Shown piece after piece: positions 7,812 to 16,545 of a DNA stretch of 39,393 bases; the first letter of the stretch is position 1; each line of letters starts with the position of its first letter. Below the pieces are notes generated by a model. That model worked only from the letters and a program-made list of their open reading frames with translations, made no database searches and had not been told where the DNA came from. The DNA lies in NCBI GenBank assembly GCA_016744535.1, contig JADGEE010000013.1:1-39393 (forward strand), given 5' to 3'. The position numbers and the translations under genes are program-made. Source of the DNA: Campylobacteraceae bacterium (GTDB lineage Bacteria; Campylobacterota; Campylobacteria; Campylobacterales; BB28).

Positions 7812-8833
7812 TTGAAATTATCTATCTCTTCTTTTTCAAGTCTATCAAATGGTTCTGATAACTTTTCAAATATAGGTTCTAAATTGTTTGTTATATCTTG
7901 TATAGTTGAACTTATCCCATCTTCACTCTCTGCTAAATAAAAATTTGTTTTATCTGCTAAATTCTCTTTATCACTATAAACTTTTAAAGCTTCAACAATA
8001 TAAGGACTATGTGAAGTTACTAAAACTATAACACCACTCTTTACTAATTCGACTATTATTTCAGTATATTTTAATTGCCATTTTGGGTGCAAATGAACTT
8101 CAGGCTCATCAAGAATTAAAATAGAGTTCTCTTTTATAGTCTCATTTGCTATAAGTATTTGAAGCAATCCAAACATTTTAATACCATTTGAAGTGTTATG
8201 TATATTTACCTCTTTATCTAAATTATCTTTTTTAAAATAAAAATCATCTCTATCACCATCATAATAGACTTCACCGTGTATTATTTTAGATATTTTTTTA
8301 TAAATTTCATTCTCTTTATTTGTAATAATATCTTGTGAGAGTCTAAGTATTAAATCACTTACTTGATGAGGAATAAAAAATCTTAAATTATTTTGAGACA
8401 TTAAAAATTCTGCATTTTTAATATATTTTGATTTTGTTAAAATGTCTGGGGTGTCAATAAAAAGAATATTTTTTTGATGTATTTTTTCAATATATTCAGT
8501 TAAATGAATTTTTTTATTTACTTCTCTATTTAATGATTGTTTACTATATTCAATTATTACTTTATGGTATTCATCTTGTAAAGATATACAAGCTTCTAAT
8601 TTTTCATCTCTTATAACATCTTTAGTATTAAAAATAAAAGCATTATATTCATCATCATTTATATTGAAGTTATCTTTTTTATCTATTATTTTATTTTTTA
8701 AAACTAATAAATAATATAACATTTTTCCTATAGTCGTTTTTCCACTATCATTCCAACCTGCAATAATAGTCAAACCATCTAATTTAATTTCAGCTTTGCT
8801 AATCATTCCAATATTTTCAAGTTTTAAAAGCAT
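7805..8833 (-). CDS. AAA ATPase, SMC/OLD-like (AAA_21 type)
   Basis: 342 residues. Walker A GWNDSGKT (26-33) lies in the ABC/SMC-like N-terminal strand context (LKLENIGMISKAEIKLDGLT). A signature-like NTSNGIKMFG is at 213-222, Walker B ILILDEPEVHLHP at 238-250, and the switch histidine in TSHSPYIVEA at about 275. This is the architecture of the ATPases of OLD, Septu, PARIS and related defence systems, without a fused TOPRIM. It starts 20 bases after the mraY stop with a TAGGA ribosome site, so it is co-transcribed with mraY. It overlaps the nuclease-like gene by 7 bases. Confidence 0.85.
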   Translation of the reverse strand: MLLKLENIGMISKAEIKLDGLTIIAGWNDSGKTTIGKMLYYLLVLKNKIIDKKDNFNINDDEYNAFIFNTKDVIRDEKLEACISLQDEYHKVIIEYSKQSLNREVNKKIHLTEYIEKIHQKNILFIDTPDILTKSKYIKNAEFLMSQNNLRFFIPHQVSDLILRLSQDIITNKENEIYKKISKIIHGEVYYDGDRDDFYFKKDNLDKEVNIHNTSNGIKMFGLLQILIANETIKENSILILDEPEVHLHPKWQLKYTEIIVELVKSGVIVLVTSHSPYIVEALKVYSDKENLADKTNFYLAESEDGISSTIQDITNNLEPIFEKLSEPFDRLEKEEIDNFKW

Positions 8834-8853
8834 AAAAAATCCTATTTATTTGA

Positions 8854-9915
8854 CTATCTAATTTTAAGCGTAATTAACGCTAAAATATTTGACATAAGTG
8901 CAATTATCCAAAATCTTATAATTACTTTATTTTCAGCCCACCCTTTCATCTCAAAATGATGATGAATTGGTGCCATTAAAAATATTCTTTTTTTTCTTGT
9001 TTTATAACTTATAACTTGAAGTATTACCGAAAATGTTTCTATCACAAATATAAATCCGATTAGTAGAAGTAAAATTTCACTCTTGCCTAAAATTGCCATA
9101 TATCCGATATATGCACCTAGTGTTAGACTCCCACTGTCTCCCATAAAAACTTCAGCAGGGTGGCAATTATACCAAAGAAAACCCATTAAACTCCCAGCTA
9201 GTGTTGCTCCTATTATCGCGACTTCTCCAACTTCTGTAATATAAGGAAGTAGTAAATATTTACTAATTACAATATTTCCAGTAACATAAACAAGTGTTGA
9301 GAGCGAAGCTAATGCAAAAATCGAAGGAACTGTGGCTAAACCATCTAATCCATCGGTTAAATTTACAGCATTACTTGAAGCAACCATTACCAATGCCCAA
9401 AAAACCACGGAGAAGAGTCCAAAATCAATAATAGGATATTTATAAAATGGTATATAAAAATTTGTGTCAAAATTTGCAAAGATTAAAACACTACCAACTA
9501 TAAGACCGAATATAAATTGTAAAATAAGCTTTGTTTTAGGAGATAATCCAAACTCATTCTTACCATTTAAAATTTTGCCTAAATCATCAATTAATCCAAT
9601 AGCCCCAAAAAAAGTGATTGTTAAAATCCCTCCAATTATATAATAGTTATTAAGCTTTACAGTCAATATGGTAGCTATTAAAGTTGAAACTAAAAATACA
9701 ATTCCACCCATTGTTGGAGTATTTGATTTTGACTTATGTGAATCTGGAGCGAGTGAGTAAATTGGTTGATTTGCTTTTCTTTTTTTTGCCCAAGTAATAA
9801 ACTTTGGCATTAAAAAAATTGTTAAAAGAAAAGCTATTGTAAAGCCGATTCCTGCTCTAATTGTAATATATTGAAAAATATTTATATCTAAGTGTCTATA
9901 AATCCAGTAAAACAT
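8854..9915 (-). CDS. mraY: phospho-N-acetylmuramoyl-pentapeptide transferase (MraY)
   Basis: 353 residues with about ten membrane segments. It makes lipid I from UDP-MurNAc-pentapeptide and undecaprenyl phosphate. Signature motifs: [29 protein letters not shown], and the cytosolic loop APIHHHFE before the last helices. It is divergent from gpmI. In many related genomes murD follows mraY directly. Here an ATPase plus nuclease-like pair occupies that position, and no murD is visible in the window. Confidence 0.97.
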   Translation of the reverse strand: MFYWIYRHLDINIFQYITIRAGIGFTIAFLLTIFLMPKFITWAKKRKANQPIYSLAPDSHKSKSNTPTMGGIVFLVSTLIATILTVKLNNYYIIGGILTITFFGAIGLIDDLGKILNGKNEFGLSPKTKLILQFIFGLIVGSVLIFANFDTNFYIPFYKYPIIDFGLFSVVFWALVMVASSNAVNLTDGLDGLATVPSIFALASLSTLVYVTGNIVISKYLLLPYITEVGEVAIIGATLAGSLMGFLWYNCHPAEVFMGDSGSLTLGAYIGYMAILGKSEILLLLIGFIFVIETFSVILQVISYKTRKKRIFLMAPIHHHFEMKGWAENKVIIRFWIIALMSNILALITLKIR

Positions 9916-9942
9916 AAATTATCCTAAAAGTTTTTAATTGCT

Positions 9943-9948
9943 ATTATA
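9943..9948 (-). promoter_or_regulatory. -10 box upstream of mraY
   Basis: A minus-strand TATAAT lies 28 bases before the mraY start codon; no -35 consensus is present. The complementary AT run could also serve gpmI on the other strand. Confidence 0.5.
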
Positions 9949-9979
9949 TCTAAATTAAAAAAATTTTAGAGAGGACTTT

Positions 9980-11458
9980 ATGAAAAAAAAAGTTGTTTTA
10001 ATAATTACTGATGGAATTGGTTATAAAAAGTGTAATAAATATAATGCGTTCGCCCAAGCTAAGAAGAGGGCTTATAATTATCTTTTTGATAAAGTCCCAC
10101 ACTCTTTTATTAAGAGTTATGGTTTAAGTGTTGGTCTTCCTAATGGACAAATGGGAAATAGTGAAGTCGGGCATATGAGTATTGGAAGTGGAAGAGTTTT
10201 ATATCAAGACTTAGTTAAAATTTCGATGGCAGTTGAAAATAAAACTTTAGCTAAAAATGAAGTTTTAGATACTCTCTTAAGTGAAACTAATAATATTCAT
10301 ATAGTTGGACTTATGAGCGATGGTGGAGTTCACTCACATATCACTCATTTAATTGAAGTTGCTAAAATTGCTGAAATTAATAATAAAAAAGTATTTTTAC
10401 ACTTAATTACAGATGGTAGAGATGTAAGCCCAACAAGTGCAAAAATATATATAGAAGAGATTGAAAAAAATATAGATAAAAAAAATATAAAGATAGCTTC
10501 AATTAGTGGACGATTTTATACAATGGATAGAGATAATAGATGGGAGAGAGTAAAAGAGGGTTATGACGCTATAATTAACGCAACTCCTAAAACTAACTTA
10601 ACACCTAAAGAGTATATCAACAGCTCTTACTCAAAGGATATTACAGATGAATTTATAAAACCTATTTCACTTAATAGTTATGATGGTGCAAAAGATGGAG
10701 ATGGATTTATATTTATTAATTTTAGAAGTGATAGAGTGCGTGAAATTGTAACTACAATAGGCGATAAAAATTTCACTGAATTTGAATCAAGTAAGAATAG
10801 TTTCAAAGTTATTACTATGACAGAGTATAATAAGAGTTTTAACTACCCTGTTATGTTTAAAAAAGAGCCACCTAAAAATACACTAGCTGAAGTTGTAAGC
10901 AATGCTAACTTAACTCAACTTCACACCGCAGAGACTGAAAAATATGCTCACGTTACATTTTTCTTAAATGGAGGAGTTGATGAGCCATTTAAAAATGAAG
11001 AGAGAATTTTAATCCCTTCACCTAAAGTTAAAACTTATGATTTACAGCCTGAAATGAGTGCAAAAGAGGTTGGAGAAGTTGTATTAGGAGCGATGGATAG
11101 CGATAAAGATTTAATTATAGTAAATTTTGCAAATGGGGATATGGTTGGTCATACTGGAAATATTGAAGCTGGAATTAAAGCAGTTGAAACAGTAGATAGT
11201 GAACTTGAAAAAATTATAGCAAAAGCTAAAAAAAGAGATTATTCATTAGTAATAACTAGTGACCACGGAAATTGTGAACAGATGAGAGATGAGAATGGAA
11301 AAACTCTCACAAATCATACAGTAGGAGATGTTTGGTGTTTTGTGATGGATGAGCGAATAAAAAAGTTAAAAGATGGAGGACTTGATAATATAGCCCCAAC
11401 AGTGCTAAAATTAATGGGCTTAGAGATACCAAGTGAAATGAATGAAACTCTATTTTAA
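9980..11458 (+). CDS. gpmI: 2,3-bisphosphoglycerate-independent phosphoglycerate mutase
   Basis: 492 residues, slightly shorter than the E. coli enzyme. It interconverts 3- and 2-phosphoglycerate using two manganese ions. ITDGIG (9-14) carries the first metal aspartate. S61 in [12 protein letters not shown] is the phospho-serine. DGRDVSP, the FRSDR-type motif NFRSDRVRE, and the C-terminal metal motifs [13 protein letters not shown] and [10 protein letters not shown] are all intact. GAGAGG precedes the ATG. It is followed by a membrane-protein gene that starts 31 bases later. Confidence 0.97.
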   Translation: MKKKVVLIITDGIGYKKCNKYNAFAQAKKRAYNYLFDKVPHSFIKSYGLSVGLPNGQMGNSEVGHMSIGSGRVLYQDLVKISMAVENKTLAKNEVLDTLLSETNNIHIVGLMSDGGVHSHITHLIEVAKIAEINNKKVFLHLITDGRDVSPTSAKIYIEEIEKNIDKKNIKIASISGRFYTMDRDNRWERVKEGYDAIINATPKTNLTPKEYINSSYSKDITDEFIKPISLNSYDGAKDGDGFIFINFRSDRVREIVTTIGDKNFTEFESSKNSFKVITMTEYNKSFNYPVMFKKEPPKNTLAEVVSNANLTQLHTAETEKYAHVTFFLNGGVDEPFKNEERILIPSPKVKTYDLQPEMSAKEVGEVVLGAMDSDKDLIIVNFANGDMVGHTGNIEAGIKAVETVDSELEKIIAKAKKRDYSLVITSDHGNCEQMRDENGKTLTNHTVGDVWCFVMDERIKKLKDGGLDNIAPTVLKLMGLEIPSEMNETLF

Positions 11459-11489
11459 AATGATTTTAATAAAAGGAAGTGAAAAAAAT

Positions 11490-12347
11490 ATGGAACTTAT
11501 TGGATTAGAAAAAAAAGATTTTACACTACATTGGATTGTTATAGCTATTTTAACTCTTGTTTTAATTATCAGTTCAGTTATATTTTCTATCTACTCAAAT
11601 TATGATGGTGTTAATGCAGATACACTGCAAAAAGAGTATTTAAAAAAAGAAAATTTAACATTTAATAAATTACCAACTAAAGAGAAAGAGATATATATAA
11701 CAAAAGAAGAGTTTACTTCTTTAGAAGAGAGATATGGTTATTTAAAAGAGGAAAATATGATTCTTTCAAAAGAGGCTGAAAAGTTAGGAAATGAAAATAG
11801 TCCTAGAGTATCAGTAGATTCTAAAGCTCAAAAAATTTCATCTTTAGAGAAAAGTAAGAAAAAATTAAAAGATAATAATCATAAACTAAGAATAGAGATA
11901 GATTCACTTAAAGCTAAAGTTACTAAATTAGAAAACAGTGTTTTGCTTGAGAGTTCAAAAACAGGTATAAAAAGTAAGAGTAGTACAAAATATTATGATA
12001 AAGATAGTTTAAAACAGATTGGATTTGTGAGTTGTAAAGATATGGCATTAGGTAGTTATGAAGTTACTACAAATTGTAGAAAAAAAGTTGAAAAATATAT
12101 ATCTAATAAACCTAAAGACGCAATTTATGAAATAGTAGCTATGGTTAGTAAAGACGATGCAAAAACAATGAGTGATTTAAGTAGTAATGTTGATAAATTG
12201 GCAACTTCAGGGCTTGGAAGATTTAGAATGAATGAAGCTAAATGGTTACTTATAAAATATATTGGTAAAAACGCAAAGTTTAAATTAGTTACTTATGATA
12301 CAAAGACAAATGAGAGTAGAGGATTTGTAATTAAAGTTTATAAATAA
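11490..12347 (+). CDS. single-pass membrane protein with coiled coil
   Basis: About 285 residues from ATG 11490, which has AAGGAAG 10-16 bases upstream. An earlier in-frame ATG at 11442 would overlap gpmI and has no such site. One membrane segment at about 15-36 is followed by a long K/E-rich coiled coil (roughly 50-145). A C-terminal globular domain of about 110 residues contains two cysteines (SCKDM, TTNCRKK) that may pair. The layout implies an inner-membrane anchor with an extracytoplasmic domain. No family is recognised. A distant OmpA-like or periplasmic structural role is possible but not supported by a motif. Confidence 0.8.
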   Translation: MELIGLEKKDFTLHWIVIAILTLVLIISSVIFSIYSNYDGVNADTLQKEYLKKENLTFNKLPTKEKEIYITKEEFTSLEERYGYLKEENMILSKEAEKLGNENSPRVSVDSKAQKISSLEKSKKKLKDNNHKLRIEIDSLKAKVTKLENSVLLESSKTGIKSKSSTKYYDKDSLKQIGFVSCKDMALGSYEVTTNCRKKVEKYISNKPKDAIYEIVAMVSKDDAKTMSDLSSNVDKLATSGLGRFRMNEAKWLLIKYIGKNAKFKLVTYDTKTNESRGFVIKVYK

Positions 12348-12373
12348 AATGGAATAAACATATAAAATAAATA

Positions 12374-12382
12374 TGATATAAT
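12374..12382 (+). promoter_or_regulatory. extended -10 promoter of the DUF2892-purM operon
   Basis: TGATATAAT is an extended -10 element 42 bases before the DUF2892 start codon; no -35 is seen. A strong AAGGAG site precedes that ATG. Confidence 0.6.
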
Positions 12383-12423
12383 TCGGCAAAAATTAATATT
12401 TTTATAAAAAAAGGAGTAGATTT

Positions 12424-12636
12424 ATGTGTAGTGAACGAATGCAAAGAATTTTAATGGCAATAGTAATTGGAATAATGATATTTTTATTTAATTCAGGTTA
12501 TATGTTAATTGGAAATATTATAGGTGCAGTTGTAATATTTATGATTACAGCTTGGGCTTTTACAAATTTTTGCCCATCAATTTGGATATTTGGAAAATTT
12601 TTTAAAAAATGTGATTGGGATAAAAAGAGTGAGTAA
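12424..12636 (+). CDS. DUF2892 (YgaP-like transmembrane) protein
   Basis: 70 residues. Two membrane helices (about 9-24 and 27-45) are followed by the NFCPSIWIFG motif typical of DUF2892, the membrane part of YgaP-type rhodanese proteins. Here no rhodanese domain is fused. The gene has a strong AAGGAG ribosome site. Its stop overlaps the purM start (GTGAGTAA, 8 bases), so it is coupled to purM. Function is not known beyond the membrane location. Confidence 0.85.
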   Translation: MCSERMQRILMAIVIGIMIFLFNSGYMLIGNIIGAVVIFMITAWAFTNFCPSIWIFGKFFKKCDWDKKSE

Positions 12637-13621
12637 AATAAGTTATAAAGATAGTGGTGTCGATATAGATGCAGGAAATAATTTTGTATCAGAAATTAAG
12701 CCTTATGTAAAAGAGACATTTAATAAAAATGTAATTGGTGGAATTGGTTCATTTGCTGGGGCTTATGCACTTCCTAGTGGTTATAAAAACCCTGTTTTAC
12801 TCTCTGCAACTGACGGAGTTGGTACAAAACTAAAATTAGCAATTGATGCAAAAAAGTTTGATACAGTTGGAATTGATTTAGTTGCAATGTGTGTAAATGA
12901 TTTAATTTGTAGTTTTGGAGAACCTCTATTCTTTTTAGATTATTATGCCACTTCAAAACTAATAGTAGATGAAGCAAAAGATGTTGTTAAAGGAATAGCT
13001 GAAGGCTGTAAACTAAGTGAGTGTGCATTAATTGGTGGAGAAACTGCTGAAATGCCAGGAATGTATCAAAAAGGTGATTTTGATTTAGCAGGGTTTGCTG
13101 TTGGAATTGCAGAAGCTAATGAGATGAATAAAAATAGTGTAAAAGAGGGTGATGTTTTAATTGCACTTAAAAGTAGTGGTATTCACTCAAACGGTTATTC
13201 ACTTGTTAGAAAATTAATGTTTGAGAAATTAAATCATAAATTTGATGATGAAATTGATGGTCAAAAATTAATAGATATTTTATTAACTCCAACTAAAATT
13301 TATGTAAAAGATTTTAAAAAAGTAAAAGATAAAGTAAATGCTTTAGCACACATAACTGGTGGTGGAATAGTTGAAAATTTACCTAGAGTTTTGCCTGATG
13401 GTTTAAAAGCTATGGTTAAAAAAGATTCAATAAATATTTTACCAATTTTTAAATATATGTCAAAACATATTGAAGAATCTGAAATGTTTAAAACTTTTAA
13501 TATGGGTGTAGGTATGATTTTAGTAGTTGATAAGTTAAATGTTAATGAAGTTATCTCAAAAACTAATGGATATGTGATTGGTGAAATTACTAAAGGTGAA
13601 AAAAAGGTAGAATTAATTTAA
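12629..13621 (+). CDS. purM: phosphoribosylformylglycinamidine cyclo-ligase (AIR synthetase)
   Basis: About 331 residues. It closes the imidazole ring of AIR in purine synthesis, using ATP. SYKDSGVDIDAGN is the conserved N-terminus, and DGVGTKLKLA, CVNDL, GGETAEMPGMY and HITGGGI are intact family motifs. I chose GTG 12629 because the family begins a few residues before SYKD. A longer frame from ATG 12590 would add 13 residues lying inside the upstream gene. Coupled to the DUF2892 gene by an 8-base overlap. It converges on the zinc operon. Confidence 0.95.
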   Translation: MSKISYKDSGVDIDAGNNFVSEIKPYVKETFNKNVIGGIGSFAGAYALPSGYKNPVLLSATDGVGTKLKLAIDAKKFDTVGIDLVAMCVNDLICSFGEPLFFLDYYATSKLIVDEAKDVVKGIAEGCKLSECALIGGETAEMPGMYQKGDFDLAGFAVGIAEANEMNKNSVKEGDVLIALKSSGIHSNGYSLVRKLMFEKLNHKFDDEIDGQKLIDILLTPTKIYVKDFKKVKDKVNALAHITGGGIVENLPRVLPDGLKAMVKKDSINILPIFKYMSKHIEESEMFKTFNMGVGMILVVDKLNVNEVISKTNGYVIGEITKGEKKVELI

Positions 13622-13727
13622 ATCCTAAAAAGTTAGTTTATTTCTATCTCTTTTAGTACTTTATTTTATATTTTTAAATTAATTTAGCTGTTCTTGTAAC
13701 AAACCCATTTCTATCTAATATACATAG

Positions 13728-15107
13728 TTAAAATGCAAAAAATAGTATAATTCCAAGAGATAATATAAAAATTAAACTCGCGTAATCTAAAAATTTAGTT
13801 AAGTGTTTAAATTCTCTATTACTTTTTTTTCTAATAGTTAAACTAAGTAGTGCTGAAAAAAGTATAATAAGACTCATTCCAAGACTCATAAAAAGAGCTG
13901 ATAAAAATCCTACAAAATATAACCCCATAGATAGAGTAAAAATAAAAATCGTAACAGTTCCAGGGCATGGAATAATTCCAGCAGAAATTATTACTCCCAA
14001 ATCAGTTGTAGTGCTATTACAAGAACTACAACCGCAACTACTTGTATGAGTGGTTGAAGACCATTTAGTAATTTTTTGTTTTTTTGGAATCTTTTTATAT
14101 AAGAGATATAGTGCAATAGAGATAATAATTACTGCTGAAATTTTAGAAGTATAAAATGTTACATCTCCTAAAAAATTTGATAAAAAAGTATCTACCAAAA
14201 AGTAAATTATTAATGTAAAAATAAATGCTGAAAATGTATGTATTATGCCTATTAAACTTGAAATATAGGTAGCTTTTAAGTATGATTTATCATTTGCTAA
14301 AAAGTAACTTGCTACTAAACTTTTGCCGTGTCCTGGTCCTAATGCGTGGATTATTCCATAAACTAGAGAAAATATTAAAAGCCACATAAGAGAGATAATA
14401 GAGTTAGTCTCTTTTATATCATTTAAGTTTATTTTAATTTTATCTATTAACTCTTTTAAATTTATTTCTAAAAATGAATTTATAGAACTTTTAGGCTCTT
14501 CTTCTATTATATTCATATTCATATTTATATTTGGTGTTATTAATGGAGTTGATTTTGGTTTTATATCACTATCTAAATTTAAAAAAATTATATTTGAAAC
14601 TATATTTGAATAAACTTGAGGATTTTTAAATTTAACTTTTACATCATTTATCACAAAATTAAAAAACTCTTCCTCATCTTTAAATATTATAGATAAAACA
14701 TCGCTATTTATATTTAAATTAATGTTGATTTGATAGTTAAAAAATAGTTGATTATTTAATGATTTAAAATTTGAATTAATAACTTTAAATTTAATAGGTT
14801 GAGATTCTTCATTAGAATCATAATATGAAAAATAAGTTAAATAGTTATTTGGTATTAAATAATCAGTTAAACTTTTTTCTATCTCTTGTAACTCATTTGT
14901 ATTGAATTTTTTATTATTATCTTTATCGTAGCTAAGCATAAGTTCATCAGTAAATTCCTTAGAAAATTCCCAAGTAATATCTCCATAACTCTCATTAATA
15001 TCTATACTTATTTTTGCTGTTGGAGTCTGTAATTGACACAAGGCACAAGCAAAAAGAGAGTTTGAAAATATGAAAAAAATTATTAAAAATTTAAAGTTTT
15101 TTATCAT
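13728..15107 (-). CDS. DUF1007-NicO/RcnA-family metal transporter fusion
   Basis: 459 residues. Signal-like hydrophobic N-terminus (1-20, ending SLFACALC). A periplasmic DUF1007-type domain follows (about 21-225). Then there are six or so membrane helices of the NicO/RcnA family (about 240-459), with the HALGPGHGKSLVASYFL motif. A cysteine- and threonine-rich loop (THTSSCGCSSC) may bind metal. NicO proteins move nickel or cobalt, but here the gene is third in an operon behind zur and znuA and overlaps znuA by 17 bases. Zinc is therefore the likelier substrate (inference). Direction of transport cannot be told from sequence. No znuB or znuC is present. Confidence 0.85.
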   Translation of the reverse strand: MIKNFKFLIIFFIFSNSLFACALCQLQTPTAKISIDINESYGDITWEFSKEFTDELMLSYDKDNNKKFNTNELQEIEKSLTDYLIPNNYLTYFSYYDSNEESQPIKFKVINSNFKSLNNQLFFNYQININLNINSDVLSIIFKDEEEFFNFVINDVKVKFKNPQVYSNIVSNIIFLNLDSDIKPKSTPLITPNINMNMNIIEEEPKSSINSFLEINLKELIDKIKINLNDIKETNSIISLMWLLIFSLVYGIIHALGPGHGKSLVASYFLANDKSYLKATYISSLIGIIHTFSAFIFTLIIYFLVDTFLSNFLGDVTFYTSKISAVIIISIALYLLYKKIPKKQKITKWSSTTHTSSCGCSSCNSTTTDLGVIISAGIIPCPGTVTIFIFTLSMGLYFVGFLSALFMSLGMSLIILFSALLSLTIRKKSNREFKHLTKFLDYASLIFILSLGIILFFAF

Positions 15108-15975
15108 AACTAGAGGCTACTATTTCGGCTAAATCTATTAAATTTTTACCCCAATTAGCTGATAGTGGTGATATAGCTTTAACTTTTGCACCAACTTCAC
15201 TAGCTATCACTTTAGCTGATTTATCTGAAAATTCAGGTTCAGTTATAATGACTCTTATTTTCTCCTCTTTTGCCTCTTTTATCATATAAGCTAACATTTT
15301 AGGTTTTGGCTTTTTGCCCTCAAACTCTATTGGAAATTGTATTAAGTTATAATCTCTCGCAAAATATCCAAATGCTGGATGAAAAACCATCATTTTAGTA
15401 TTTTTTGGTATATTTTTTAAAATATTTTTAACTTTTTTATCAACTTCATCTATCTCTTTTATAAACTTTTTATAATTTTCTTGATAACTCTTTTTATGTT
15501 TTACATCATAACTACTTAACACATTAAAAATATTTTTAGCAATATTTTTAACCTCTTTTGGACTCATCCAAATGTGTGGGTCTTCTCCCTCGTGATGATG
15601 TTCACTTTCGTCTTTATGATGTTCATCGTGATGCTCTTCTTCTTTTAAAGTCATATGATTAGCATTTTTAGCACTGTTTTCTAATTTCATATTTCTGTTT
15701 TGTGCTAAAAGTTTTGAAAGCCAAGGTTTTTCAAACTCCTCTAACTCTATTTTCATATAGATATCAGCTTTTGAAATAGCTATCATTTGAGAAGGCTTTG
15801 GTTCATAACTATGTGGATCAGCTCCAATTGGTACCATTACATCAACATTTACAAATTCTCCACCTATTTTTTCCACAAAACTTTTTTGAGGAACTACTGT
15901 AACCACAATATTAACTTTTGCAAATAAGCTAATGCTCAATAACAAAATAGCAATAATAATTTTATTTAATCTCAT
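15091..15975 (-). CDS. znuA: zinc ABC-type substrate-binding protein (ZnuA)
   Basis: 294 residues with a signal peptide (about 1-19, ending SLFAK). Cluster A-I metal-binding fold: ligands H55 (GADPHSYEP), H134 (EDPHIWMSP), H199 (FHPAFGYFA) and an acidic residue in TEPEFSDKS. The histidine- and acid-rich loop at about 112-130 is characteristic of zinc, rather than manganese, binders. It hands periplasmic zinc to a permease. The usual permease (ZnuB) and ATPase (ZnuC) genes are missing, and a NicO-type transporter follows instead. It starts 19 bases after the Fur-family gene. Confidence 0.93.
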   Translation of the reverse strand: MRLNKIIIAILLLSISLFAKVNIVVTVVPQKSFVEKIGGEFVNVDVMVPIGADPHSYEPKPSQMIAISKADIYMKIELEEFEKPWLSKLLAQNRNMKLENSAKNANHMTLKEEEHHDEHHKDESEHHHEGEDPHIWMSPKEVKNIAKNIFNVLSSYDVKHKKSYQENYKKFIKEIDEVDKKVKNILKNIPKNTKMMVFHPAFGYFARDYNLIQFPIEFEGKKPKPKMLAYMIKEAKEEKIRVIITEPEFSDKSAKVIASEVGAKVKAISPLSANWGKNLIDLAEIVASSYDKKL

Positions 15976-15994
15976 AACTTAACCCTTTTTATTT

Positions 15995-16411
15995 TTATTG
16001 ACAAGTTTGACATAAACCACTAAAAGTGATATTAATATCTTTAATAGTATGATTCTTTACCATATTTGAAAAATATAATCCATCTTCAAAACTTAATTCA
16101 CCTAAACAGTAAACTTTTTGGCACTCTTTACACTCAAAGTGTGGATGTTGAGCTTTACCCTCTATATATTCATAATTAATAACTCCTTTGTTATCTAAAA
16201 ACTCTTTTACGATACCTTTTTCTTTAAATTGAGAGAGTGTTCTATATATCGTAGCTATATCTACAAACAGTTTATCCAAACATATTTTATGCAATTCATT
16301 TGCATTTATTGGTTTAGATATATTTTTCAATATACTTAAAACTAGCCCTTTTTTTGGAGTATTTTTTATTCCATAACTATGTAATATTGTTTCTATTATT
16401 TTATTTTTCAT
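15995..16411 (-). CDS. zur: Fur-family zinc regulator (Zur)
   Basis: 138 residues. A winged-helix DNA-binding domain covers about 1-80, with the recognition helix in DIATIYRTLSQF. A dimerisation domain carries the metal motif HPHFECKEC and a C-terminal CQTC, which together supply the structural zinc site. The short length and the position at the head of a znuA operon support Zur over Fur. A palindromic operator lies 5 bases upstream of the start codon, so it probably represses its own operon when zinc is plentiful. Confidence 0.88.
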   Translation of the reverse strand: MKNKIIETILHSYGIKNTPKKGLVLSILKNISKPINANELHKICLDKLFVDIATIYRTLSQFKEKGIVKEFLDNKGVINYEYIEGKAQHPHFECKECQKVYCLGELSFEDGLYFSNMVKNHTIKDINITFSGLCQTCQ

Positions 16412-16415
16412 AATT

Positions 16416-16437
16416 TAATTGTAATTAATTGCAGTTA
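16416..16437 (-). promoter_or_regulatory. probable Zur operator
   Basis: A 22-base imperfect palindrome with 9 of 11 positions matching between half-sites: left TAATTGTAATT, right AATTGCAGTTA. It lies 5-26 bases before the zur start codon, where a bound dimer would block the operon's transcription start. The AT-rich Fur/Zur-box style fits the family. Confidence 0.65.
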
Positions 16438-16545
16438 AAGATATGCTTAATTTTTTTAAAAAGTGAAATTATGCTAATATTATAGTTATAAAAAAATAAG
16501 ACAAACTATTCTGAATTTAGTATAAATTATATAAAAGGCTAAAGA

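Noticed and set aside
12774-12977. Minus-strand frame of 67 codons inside purM
   Set aside because: It lies wholly within the intact purM coding sequence, has no ribosome site, and its composition (L, Q and H rich) is that of an antisense shadow.
13622-13727. Searched for a bidirectional terminator between purM and the NicO gene
   Set aside because: The 106-base convergent gap is AT-rich with no stable stem found.
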